Positions 31,720 through 39,888 of a DNA stretch of 49,366 nt are shown piece by piece. The position numbers and the translations under genes were made by a program. The DNA lies in NCBI GenBank assembly GCA_002686265.1, contig NZBA01000106.1, positions 1 through 49,366 on the forward strand, given 5' to 3'. The notes beneath the pieces were generated by a model that was given only the letters and a program-made list of their open reading frames with translations, made no database searches and had not been told where the DNA came from. The first letter of the stretch is position 1. Each line of letters opens with the position of its first letter. The stretch is from Planctomycetota bacterium. GTDB lineage: Bacteria > Planctomycetota > UBA1135 > GCA-002686595.

Positions 31720-33018
31720 CTAGAAGCGGCGGCCGTCCCGTTCGGCGTCGTAGACGCGCACGCCGTCCACCAAGACGGCATCGATACCGCGGCGCGGGTC
31801 CGCGGGATCGCCGTCGATGATCAGGATGTCCGCATCCTTTCCGGCCTCCAAGCTGCCGACGCGGTCGGCGATGCCCGCTGCGAGGGCCGGAACGATCGTC
31901 AGGCCGCGCACCGACTGCAGCTCATCCCAGCGGAACCCGTAGCGCACGCCCATGCTGGCCTGGAAGAAGAGCTCCTCGGCAGGGATGACCGGTGCGTCGG
32001 TGTTGAAGCCGATCATCGTGTGGCCCATGTCCTGGTAGCCCGCCGCCACGCCCTGGATGCGCTCGGGGTTGCTGCCGGTCCAGTCGATGAACCGGCGCGA
32101 GGGGACATCGATGTTGCGCGGGCCGAGGATCGCGGGAACCTTCGCCGCCTCAGCCAGAGACGCGGCACGCCAACCGTCGAAGGTGCCGTGGTCGATGTAG
32201 ACGTCGATGCCGAGCTCCTGCTTGATCATGAGCACCGTCATCATCACTACCTGGTACATCTGGGTGTGGGTCGAGACCTGGGCCTCCTTGGCGTACAGCG
32301 GCCGGAAGACCTCGAACTGCGGGTTGACTTCGGGGCGCTCTCCCCCGTCCCGCTCGTGCGCCTCCCAACGCTTCGCGTAGGCCACGCCGCGCTCGAAGGT
32401 ATCGCGCGTGTTCCAGTTCATGAACGAGCGGCCGACACCGATCAGGTAGCGCTCGGGATTGCCCGCCTGGGCCAGCTTCAGCGATCCGGGATTGCGGATC
32501 TCGCCCTTCTCGTACTCGGGGTGACCGACCTTCACCAAGACGCCCTGTCCGCCGATGTTGGTTCCCGACCCTGGGATCAACAGAAGGGAGGTGACGCCGC
32601 CCGCCAACCCGCGCTGTACGGCGGCATTCCTCGGCGAGACTATCGACGAGGCGCGCAAGCCCGGGTTGGTCAGGTAGACCATGTCGTTCAGGTCTCCCAG
32701 GCTGCCGGCTACGTGGTTGTGCAGATCGATCATGCCCGGCGCGAGCCAGCGCTCGCCGACATCGATCGTCTCCCAGCCCTCGGGGATCGCCGTCGAGGCC
32801 TGGGGGCCGACCTCGGTGATTCGGCCGTCCTTGACGAGCACGACGGCGTTGTCGAACACCTGCTGGCCCTCGGCGGGGACGGCGAGGACTTTCGCGGCCT
32901 TGATCGCAAGCCCCCTCTCCTCGCCCGGCGCGCCGGGATCGCCCGCGAAGGCGAGCGTCGCCATGATGGAGAGGGCGAGCGGACAGTAGTGGAGCCTCAG
33001 CATGCTTCGGATTCCCAT
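31720..33018 (-). CDS. Amidohydrolase 6, metal-site intact
   Basis: A 432-aa exported protein (signal ending ATLAFAG). Metal site PGMIDLHNHVAGSLGDLND (His 100 and 102). GGVTSLLLIPGSGTNIGGQG, VSTHTQMYQVVMM, VYIDHGTFDGW and GFNTDAPVIPAEE carry the rest of the expected ligands. The C-terminal strand block RVGSLEAGKDADILIIDGDPAD is complete. It is separated from the double-module gene upstream by 101 bp, the longest gap inside the run, so an internal promoter is possible here. Together with the two genes downstream it forms the catalytic core of the family. Confidence 0.88.
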   Translation of the reverse strand: MGIRSMLRLHYCPLALSIMATLAFAGDPGAPGEERGLAIKAAKVLAVPAEGQQVFDNAVVLVKDGRITEVGPQASTAIPEGWETIDVGERWLAPGMIDLHNHVAGSLGDLNDMVYLTNPGLRASSIVSPRNAAVQRGLAGGVTSLLLIPGSGTNIGGQGVLVKVGHPEYEKGEIRNPGSLKLAQAGNPERYLIGVGRSFMNWNTRDTFERGVAYAKRWEAHERDGGERPEVNPQFEVFRPLYAKEAQVSTHTQMYQVVMMTVLMIKQELGIDVYIDHGTFDGWRAASLAEAAKVPAILGPRNIDVPSRRFIDWTGSNPERIQGVAAGYQDMGHTMIGFNTDAPVIPAEELFFQASMGVRYGFRWDELQSVRGLTIVPALAAGIADRVGSLEAGKDADILIIDGDPADPRRGIDAVLVDGVRVYDAERDGRRF

Positions 33019-33119
33019 CGGTTTGACCTACCGGGTCCCCCGGGCGGACGCGGCCGCATCTTCGTCGTGGTGCTGGCGACGGGCTTCCCCGCCTCCGATG
33101 ATCTCGTCTCGGCGGAACA

Positions 33120-36011
33120 TCAGCGGTCCCCCACCTCTCTGCCCGCGACCCACACGCGTTCGATGCGCGTGTCGAGGTCCAAGGGGCTTCCGTCCAAGAG
33201 CAGCAGGTCGGCGTCGAGGCCCGCCGCAAGGCGGCCGACGCGATCACTGATGGACATCATGGTCGCCGCGTCGGCGGTCAAGGCACGCAGTGCGCCGGTT
33301 GGGCTCATCCCCTGAGAGACGGCGTAGGCGGCCACCATCGGGAGCTGGGCGGCGCCCTCTTCCGCGGCACTATGGAAGGCCACCGGGATGCCCGCGGCCA
33401 CCAGCTCTGCGTAGCGATTGCGTCGCTTGCCGTAGCCCTCCGCCGCCTCGACCGCGATGACACGGTGGTTGAGCAGCACACCGGCCACGCGCCCCTGGAT
33501 CTGGTCCGCCACCTTCCAGGCGCTCTCGGCTCCGCGCAGAACCGGGCGGATGCCGACGGCCTCGAAGGCAGCCACGCAGGCGAGGATCTCGTCCTCGCGC
33601 TCCACCACGACCGCCACCGCGCCGCGCCCGTCCATCGCCCGCCGCAGGGGCTCGAGGTCCGGGTTGATCCCCGGGGGCTTCGGCTTGCCCTTGGGCGCCT
33701 TGGTGGTTTCGGTGACCTGCTTGCGGCGCTCGGGGCGGCGGGCGACGCGGTACTCCGTGGAGGTCTGGACAGCGCTGAACTCCAGCGTTTCCCCACGGAC
33801 GGTCAGCGAGCCGGTGAGCTTGCGCTGCTCGGGCTCGTCCGGGGCCTCCTCGTCCCGTTCGTCGTCGTCCTTCTTGCGCTTCTTCTTCTTCTTCTTCTTC
33901 TCGACCTCCACGACCGTGGCCGAAAGCTGCACGCGCCCACGGGTACCGACGCCGGCGATGGTCAGGGCGCCTTCTTCAAGGGAACCCTCCACGACCACGA
34001 GCTCGCTCGAGACGAGGTCGCAGCGCAGGCGGCCCTCTAGGGCGCCTTCCTCCTCGAGAACCTGCAGCCTGAGGCGAGCGGCATCGCCGCCGGACCCGGA
34101 GATCGAAGCGACCCACGCGCCGGTCACGGGAGCGGGCGGAGCGTCCTCATCCGCTTCCTCCTCGTCCTTGCCCTCCTTCTCCTCCTCCTCTTCCTCTTCG
34201 CCTTCTTCCTCCTCCTCTTCGTCCTCCTCCTCGGCCGGTTCGGGCGGCGGGGGCGACCAAGCGGCGATGGCCTTCTCGTACTCCTCCCACTTCTGCTTGT
34301 ACTCCGCGGCCTTCTCGAGGGTCTCGCGCACCGCGGCGCCCGCGGCGTAGCGGTTGGCGTCAGTCCAGCTGAGGTGGACGGCGGCCGGGTCCGCGACGAT
34401 CATCCGATCAAGATCCCGTGCAGCCGGCTTGTAGGCCATGGCGGGCGCGCCGGTCTTGTTCACGCCGCGCGGAGTCATGACAACGGTCGTCACACCCGCC
34501 CGCGCCACGCGTCGGTCGACGGCGTCCCCCGGCTCCACGATCGACTTCAGCGCGAAGCGCGTCTTGGGGACCTTGCCCGAGCCTTCCAGTCCCAGGTGAC
34601 CCAGGGCGTCCACGATGCCCGGCATGGCCGCCGCGCCGCGCACGACGGTGCAGCCGGGAGGGTGTGCGACCTTGCGGCCGACCTCGACGATACGTCCCTC
34701 GTCCATCAACAGCTGGCCGGGAGCGAGGACGATCCCGTCACCCACGTGCAGCTCCTCGACCTCGAGCACCGTGGCGCCGCCTTCAGCCGACCACGCCGGT
34801 TCTCCACCGACCCAGGTCGCGCGGACACTGGAAGTCATGTCCAGAGGCGGGCCGTTCAGCACGCACAGGTCGGCGTCCTTGCCCACCGCCAAGCTCCCGA
34901 CGCGCTCTTGCACGCCGAGGATACGCGCCGCATCGATCGTGATCGCGGCTAGGGCCTGCCCCTCGTCAAGCCCGCCGCGGGAGGCGATGCGGGCTGCGAA
35001 GCGCAGGTTCGAGGAGGAGATGAAGTGGGGCAGGGCGAGGGCGAACGGGACGCCCTCCGCGGCCAGCTCTGCGGCGACGCCGAACTCCGGCCAGACAGCG
35101 GTTTCGCTCTTGCCCCGGTCCAGCAGCTTGACGCCGGGACGGACCGGGATGGTGAGTACGACCGAGAAGCCCTTGGCGGCGATGCGCTCGGCGAGATCGC
35201 CGGCGCCGTAGGTTCCCGCGAGCACGAGCGGCAGGCCGTTCTCGCCAAAGAAGTCCAAGAGGGCACCGACCTCCTCGGAGTCCTCGGCGTGCATGCGCCA
35301 GGGGGTATTGTGTTCGATGTGAGTTGCGAGCTCGGGGCCGAGATACGGGCCGTATTCCTCGGACGCTCCGCCGCCGCGCGCGAGGGCGAGCACCTCACCG
35401 AGAGCCACGAGGGCGCCCGCGGCCGTGCCGGGGAGCTGCTTTCTCGCCACCCCCAGCCCGACGTCGACCGTGGCCGGGATCGGCGGTTCCCAGTATCCGG
35501 GGGTCCCGCGGGAGTCGCTCGCCACCGAGCCGTGAAGCGAGGCCGTGGCGGTCAGAATCCGCCCCTTGCCCGGCTTGCCGGCCAGCTTGACGACGGCCCC
35601 CTGGCCAGCGAGCAGCCGGCTGCGCGCCGGGGCGATGTAGGCGGTCGTCACACCGCCGGCGAGGTCCGCGGTGTAGCGGCCGTAGTGGTCGAACTGGTCC
35701 GCCCCGCTCAGGGTCGCATCCGCGGTGCGTGGTCCGGCCACGAGGCCTCCCAGGTTCGAGTCCGCCGCCACGAGGCCGGGGACGATCACCGCGTCGGGGC
35801 CGTAGTCCACGACACGGATTCCGATGGGGAGCTCGACCGCACCCGCTCCAAAGCTCGCGCCCACGGCGACGATCACGCCATCGCGGATCACGAGGGTGCC
35901 GCCGCCGTCGATGATGCCGGTGCCGTCCATGGTGTGGATGACGCCCGCCTGAACGGCGACCTCACCGCCGGAGCCCACGAGCGGCAGGCTGAGTAGGATC
36001 GTCGCGAGCAT
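33120..36011 (-). CDS. Double amidohydrolase-like pseudoenzyme 5 (two modules in one chain)
   Basis: A 963-aa exported protein, about twice the usual length. Module 1 (about residues 15-405) and module 2 (about 410-963) each have the amidohydrolase beta-sandwich and barrel text and each end in a complete closing block (VGSLAVGKDADLCVLNGPPLD; VGRLAAGLDADLLLLDGSPLD). Neither has HxH: they read PGLVAADSNLGG and PGIVDALGHLGL, the second keeping one His. Module 2 is interrupted by a Pro/Glu-rich run (EEEDEEEEEEGEEEEEEEKE), a small beta-rich domain of roughly 110 residues (VTGAWVASISGSGGDAARL ... LEFSAVQTSTEYRV) that is itself split by a Lys-rich stretch (KKKKKKKRKKDDD). A protein of this size and architecture suggests an origin by gene fusion and insertion. 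Its start codon overlaps the preceding stop by one base. Confidence 0.85.
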   Translation of the reverse strand: MLATILLSLPLVGSGGEVAVQAGVIHTMDGTGIIDGGGTLVIRDGVIVAVGASFGAGAVELPIGIRVVDYGPDAVIVPGLVAADSNLGGLVAGPRTADATLSGADQFDHYGRYTADLAGGVTTAYIAPARSRLLAGQGAVVKLAGKPGKGRILTATASLHGSVASDSRGTPGYWEPPIPATVDVGLGVARKQLPGTAAGALVALGEVLALARGGGASEEYGPYLGPELATHIEHNTPWRMHAEDSEEVGALLDFFGENGLPLVLAGTYGAGDLAERIAAKGFSVVLTIPVRPGVKLLDRGKSETAVWPEFGVAAELAAEGVPFALALPHFISSSNLRFAARIASRGGLDEGQALAAITIDAARILGVQERVGSLAVGKDADLCVLNGPPLDMTSSVRATWVGGEPAWSAEGGATVLEVEELHVGDGIVLAPGQLLMDEGRIVEVGRKVAHPPGCTVVRGAAAMPGIVDALGHLGLEGSGKVPKTRFALKSIVEPGDAVDRRVARAGVTTVVMTPRGVNKTGAPAMAYKPAARDLDRMIVADPAAVHLSWTDANRYAAGAAVRETLEKAAEYKQKWEEYEKAIAAWSPPPPEPAEEEDEEEEEEGEEEEEEEKEGKDEEEADEDAPPAPVTGAWVASISGSGGDAARLRLQVLEEEGALEGRLRCDLVSSELVVVEGSLEEGALTIAGVGTRGRVQLSATVVEVEKKKKKKKRKKDDDERDEEAPDEPEQRKLTGSLTVRGETLEFSAVQTSTEYRVARRPERRKQVTETTKAPKGKPKPPGINPDLEPLRRAMDGRGAVAVVVEREDEILACVAAFEAVGIRPVLRGAESAWKVADQIQGRVAGVLLNHRVIAVEAAEGYGKRRNRYAELVAAGIPVAFHSAAEEGAAQLPMVAAYAVSQGMSPTGALRALTADAATMMSISDRVGRLAAGLDADLLLLDGSPLDLDTRIERVWVAGREVGDR

Positions 36012-37462
36012 CAGTCCTTCGCTCCGTCTTCTTCTTCCTCGCCATCGCCATCGCCCTCGTCACCTTCCTCGCCGACGAGGTCGTCTTCTTCCCCCGCGCC
36101 CTCTTCGGGTGCGGTGTTCTCGGGAGTCTCGCCTGTCTCGATGTGGCGGTTGCGTGTGTCCGTCGAGCGGTCGTAGCACTGTCGGCCCTCGATGAAGACG
36201 TACTCGCAGAAGGAAGTCACGCTGAGCGGGTCTCCCGAGTAGAGCAGGACGTTACCGTCCTTGCCCTTCTCGAGGGTCCCGACCCGGCTCTCCAACCCGA
36301 GCATCTTCGCCGGAGTCGTGGTGACCGCCGCCAGAGCGGCGTCGCGCTCCATCCCGTTGCCGAGGCAAGTCGCGGCCTGATACCAGAGGGACTGGGTCGA
36401 GTCGTTCGCCGAGCGCAAGGCGAAGTCGATGCCCTTGTCGGCGAAGACACCGGGAACGAAGGTCTCGATCTCCTCGCCGGTCAGCGGATCGCGCTCGATC
36501 GACACGAGAGTCGAGCTGAGGATGACCGCTACCCCCGCGGCGGCAATCTCGTCCGCGGCCTTCCAGCAGTCGCTGGAGAGCACGAGGGTCGTGCGCCCGA
36601 GGAAGCCGTTGTCGCGCGCGACTTCGATGGCGACGCGCACATCCATGGGCCTTCCGCAGTAGAAGTAGGCGGGGGTCTTGCCCTCCACCAGGCGCAGCAG
36701 GGGCTCCTGCTTCTCGTCGATTTCCCAGCGCGGCACGAGCTCGAGGCCGTCGACCTTCCAGCCCTCCCCGCTCATCACACGCCCGCGAGCCGTTTCCTCG
36801 TCCGGCTCGCGCCCCTGGTAGCGTGCCTCCCGCGTGGCGAAGTCGAGTCCGTCGCGCTTCTCCTGCACGAGGCCCTCGAGGTAGCGCCGCAGGCCGGAGA
36901 AGGACCGGCGCAAGGCCTGGGCCTGGGTCGCGCTGGCCTTCCCGCGCTTGGGCGAAGCCGACAGCACGACCCCGGAGCGAGGCCGCACGCTCATCTGCTC
37001 GACGGTCATTCCGAAGGGTTTGACGACGTGCCCCTGGGCGCCGATCACACACGAGGAGCCGTGCTGGACGTTGACCGTGGTCACGCCCCAGCGCAGGCAG
37101 TCCTCGAAGTAGAAGTTGACCGGGTCGATCGAATCGCGCACGTCGAGGAAGGGAGCGACGTCCACGTTTTCGTTGGGGCGATCCATGCCCCGGTTGGAGA
37201 TCGCCTCCACGAAGCCGGGGAACGCGACCAGGTCGGGAAACTCGCGCACGGGAGCGTCCCAGCGCCCCGCGGCCTCGGGGCCGATGTCGGTGATGCGCCC
37301 GTTCTCGATCACGATCGTGCCGTTCTCGATCGGCGCTCCGGCGTTGGTGATGATCTTGCCGACCTTCAGCACGACCGTGCCGTCTTCCGCGGCGGTGGCC
37401 GGGAGGGCGGCGAGGGAGACTGCGAGCGAGGAGAGGGCCAGGGCCCTGGAGAGTATCTTCAT
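36011..37462 (-). CDS. Amidohydrolase-like pseudoenzyme 4, with acidic tail
   Basis: A 483-aa exported protein starting at the ATG at 37462 (signal MKILSRALALSSLAVSLAAL, cleavage after ATA). The longer frame upstream to 38929 is not protein-like and overlaps another family gene. At the metal site it reads PGFVEAISNRGMD, with no His. The block VVLSSDCWKAADEIAAAGVAVIL matches the barrel half seen in other members. The C-terminal 45 residues are Glu/Asp/Gly-rich (GEEGDEGDGDGEEEEDGAKD). It starts 92 bp after the stop of the gene before it in the run. A family closing block (RVGTLEKGKDGNVLLYSGDPLS) is intact. Confidence 0.85.
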   Translation of the reverse strand: MKILSRALALSSLAVSLAALPATAAEDGTVVLKVGKIITNAGAPIENGTIVIENGRITDIGPEAAGRWDAPVREFPDLVAFPGFVEAISNRGMDRPNENVDVAPFLDVRDSIDPVNFYFEDCLRWGVTTVNVQHGSSCVIGAQGHVVKPFGMTVEQMSVRPRSGVVLSASPKRGKASATQAQALRRSFSGLRRYLEGLVQEKRDGLDFATREARYQGREPDEETARGRVMSGEGWKVDGLELVPRWEIDEKQEPLLRLVEGKTPAYFYCGRPMDVRVAIEVARDNGFLGRTTLVLSSDCWKAADEIAAAGVAVILSSTLVSIERDPLTGEEIETFVPGVFADKGIDFALRSANDSTQSLWYQAATCLGNGMERDAALAAVTTTPAKMLGLESRVGTLEKGKDGNVLLYSGDPLSVTSFCEYVFIEGRQCYDRSTDTRNRHIETGETPENTAPEEGAGEEDDLVGEEGDEGDGDGEEEEDGAKD

Positions 37463-37554
37463 CTTCGTGGACTCCACGTTGCTATCCGAGGTCGTGACGG
37501 CGCCCGAAGGCTCCCGATCAGATCGTTCGTTGGTGTGCGGGTTCTTGTTCACGG

Positions 37555-38775
37555 TCACTTCCCACCTCGCGGGTCGAGGACCAGCTCGCCGTCGAGGACG
37601 ACACCGATGACCCTCGAGCCAGCCTCGAAAGGCGTGGCATTCCACAGGGCGAGGTCGCCGTCCTTGCCGACCTCGATCGAGCCCAGGCGGTCGTCGACAC
37701 CGATCATGCGCGCCGGCGTGAGGGTGACGGCGGCCAGGGTGTCCGCGAAGGACAGGCCCCCGCGTCGGGCCCAGGCGCCTTGGACCGCGAGGCGGTCGTC
37801 GGCTCCCCGGGCGTCGTGGGAGGAGAGGGCGATCGGGACGCCCTTCTCGGCCAGGAGCGCCGCCACGTTCCAGGCCATGAAGGCCCCGTCGCTCGTGCGG
37901 CCGTCGTGGTCGAAGGGCGGCAGGATGACCGCCGAACCCGAGCGCACGAGGAGCTCGGGCTCCTTCCAGGCCTCCGCCCCGGCGTCGATGACCAGGCGTA
38001 TCCCGCCCTCGACATGTCCGGCCATCTCCTCGACGAGGAAGACGGCCGTGCGGATGTCCTGGGTGGCCCAGGCCTGAGCCACGACCGGCAGCTCGCCGCG
38101 CATGGCCTGCATCAACCGCTCGTGGCCGGCGAAGGCGCGCGTCTCGTCGCTCGCCGCGGCGATGGCGTCGTACATGGCCTTGCGCCACTCCCACTCGACA
38201 CCCATGCGCGTCGTCGGGCGGCGCGAGAAGAAGTCCGTCGGGCGGCCGAAGGCGGGATGGTTGCGGCGAGAGGGCTGGCTGCCGAAGGCGCCGCGCAGGG
38301 CGGCGTCGGCCTTGACCGTCCGAGCGGAGAGCGAGCGCGGCCCGCCGGTCTTCACCACCGCCGAGAGACCGCCTATGACATTGTCGTCCGGCGGCGAGAT
38401 CATCACGCAGGTCACGCCGCTGCGCAGTTGGCGATCCCAGCTGACCGAGAACAGATCGATGGCGTCGGTGGCCCGCACATGGGGCGTGATCTCGTTGGAC
38501 TGCTCGACGGCTCGCGAGGAGAGGATGCGCCCGGAGAGGTCGATCATCCCGGCGGTGACGGCCGCCACGTGGACGTCGTCCTCGGCCGGCGCTCCCTTGC
38601 TGACGACGCGTATCTTGCCGTCGCGCACGCGCACCATCCCGCCCTCGATCACCTCGCCGGTCGAGGTGTAGACCACGTCGGCGAAGATAGCCAGGTTCTG
38701 GCCGGCCGGCGCTGCGTTCTCCGTGTCCGCGCCGGCGAGCAGGCAGATCGCCGCGGTGGTGATCGTGATCATCAT
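37555..38775 (-). CDS. Amidohydrolase-like pseudoenzyme 3
   Basis: A 406-aa exported protein (signal MMITITTAAICLLAGAD, ATG at 38775, overlapping the previous gene's stop by 4 bp). The metal site is replaced by TAGMIDLSGRILSSRAVE, with no His. The segment AGHERLMQAMRGELPVVAQAWATQDIRTAVFL matches the middle block of this family. SSHDARGADDRLAVQ and RLGSIEVGKDGDLALWNATPF form the end. No large charged insertion is present. Together with the neighbouring pseudoenzymes it shows the fold kept and the catalytic site lost. Confidence 0.82.
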   Translation of the reverse strand: MMITITTAAICLLAGADTENAAPAGQNLAIFADVVYTSTGEVIEGGMVRVRDGKIRVVSKGAPAEDDVHVAAVTAGMIDLSGRILSSRAVEQSNEITPHVRATDAIDLFSVSWDRQLRSGVTCVMISPPDDNVIGGLSAVVKTGGPRSLSARTVKADAALRGAFGSQPSRRNHPAFGRPTDFFSRRPTTRMGVEWEWRKAMYDAIAAASDETRAFAGHERLMQAMRGELPVVAQAWATQDIRTAVFLVEEMAGHVEGGIRLVIDAGAEAWKEPELLVRSGSAVILPPFDHDGRTSDGAFMAWNVAALLAEKGVPIALSSHDARGADDRLAVQGAWARRGGLSFADTLAAVTLTPARMIGVDDRLGSIEVGKDGDLALWNATPFEAGSRVIGVVLDGELVLDPRGGK

Positions 38776-39884
38776 CGCTCCCCTCCTCGAACTCGCTTGC
38801 CATCCACGTAGACGGCGGAGATCTCGCTGGCGAGGTCCATCGGTTCCCCGCTCCACAGCACCAAGTCAGCATCCAGGCCGCGCTCCACGCGACCGAGGCG
38901 CCCCCCGACGCCTGCGATGGCGGCCGCATCGCCGGTCAGGGCGGTCAATGCCGCCCCTGGGTCCATCCCCTCGCGTACCGCCACCGCGGCGCCGAAGCGC
39001 AGACAGTGGGGGTGGCGGCCGGGGGCATCGAGGCCGAAGCCGAGGCGCACGCCGGCGGCGGAGAGGGCCGCGATCGAGCGCGCCCAACGCCCATCGTCGC
39101 CTGGGTCGGAGGGGGTACAGATGACCGAGAAGGCCGAGGCCTTGATCTCGTCGACGACTTCCTCGGCCCAGTAGGAGCCGTAGAGAGCGCCCCGCAGGCG
39201 GTGGCGCGTGAGGAACCCGAGGGCGCGTTGGATCTGAGAGCGCGTGCTGATCTTCACCAGCAGGGGCAGCTCACCGTCGAGGGCCGAGCGGAAGGCACCC
39301 TTGGGCTCGCTGAAGCGCTCGTCCAGGGCGGCCAGCGCACCGGCGTAGCTGGTAGGGAACTCGTCCGCCTTGAGCGCCGAGGTGGACAAACCCAGGACCA
39401 GCTGGGCCCGGCGGCTGACGACGACCGCGCCGGCGGTCTTGACCACGGCCGTCGTTCCCGGACAGAGGATCGAGGCCGGCGGCGAGAGGACCACGGCGGT
39501 GATCCCGCAGTCGAGGCTGCGAGTGAAGTCGGGGTGGTCGGGGTTGAAGGCCGTCGCCGCGTCGGCGCCGGGGAGGAACGGCCGGGTGCTGTCGAGCAGC
39601 TCCTCCCCGCCGCCCTCGAAGCCGTGCAGGGCGACGAGGCCGGGAGTCAGGGCGCCGTCGTGCTCGACGACGTGCGCTCCCGTGGGCGGCTCGAGGCCGA
39701 CGCCGACCTCGCGGATCACTCCGTCTTGGACGAAGACGACGCCACCGTCGAGGACGCGCCCGTCCCCGAGGTGGACCTCGTCGGCGCGGAACACGGTGGT
39801 GCGCTCGCCCACCAAGGGCGCGTCGAGGTCGACGCGATCTCCTCCGGCGGCGAGGGTGGCGATGACGGTCAGGGTCTCCAACAT
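38772..39884 (-). CDS. Amidohydrolase-like pseudoenzyme 2
   Basis: A 370-aa protein, the shortest of the family here, with a short hydrophobic leader (MLETLTVIATLAAGGD). The metal site reads PGLVALHGFEGGGEE: one His remains at the HxH region but not the pair. GITAVVLSPPASILCPGTTAVVKTAGA follows as in the other members. GRWARSIAALSAAGVRLGFGLDAPG holds the late Asp-containing block in a partial form. The closing block RLGRVERGLDADLVLWSGEPMD is complete. It lies 4 bp after the first gene of the run. Confidence 0.82.
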   Translation of the reverse strand: MLETLTVIATLAAGGDRVDLDAPLVGERTTVFRADEVHLGDGRVLDGGVVFVQDGVIREVGVGLEPPTGAHVVEHDGALTPGLVALHGFEGGGEELLDSTRPFLPGADAATAFNPDHPDFTRSLDCGITAVVLSPPASILCPGTTAVVKTAGAVVVSRRAQLVLGLSTSALKADEFPTSYAGALAALDERFSEPKGAFRSALDGELPLLVKISTRSQIQRALGFLTRHRLRGALYGSYWAEEVVDEIKASAFSVICTPSDPGDDGRWARSIAALSAAGVRLGFGLDAPGRHPHCLRFGAAVAVREGMDPGAALTALTGDAAAIAGVGGRLGRVERGLDADLVLWSGEPMDLASEISAVYVDGKRVRGGER

Positions 39885-39888
39885 CGGC

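Noticed and set aside
37463..38929. N-terminal extension of the gene at 36011 up to 38929
   Set aside because: The text before residue 490 is Arg-rich shadow sequence overlapping the in-frame gene at 37555-38775. The signal peptide at 37462 is the true start.
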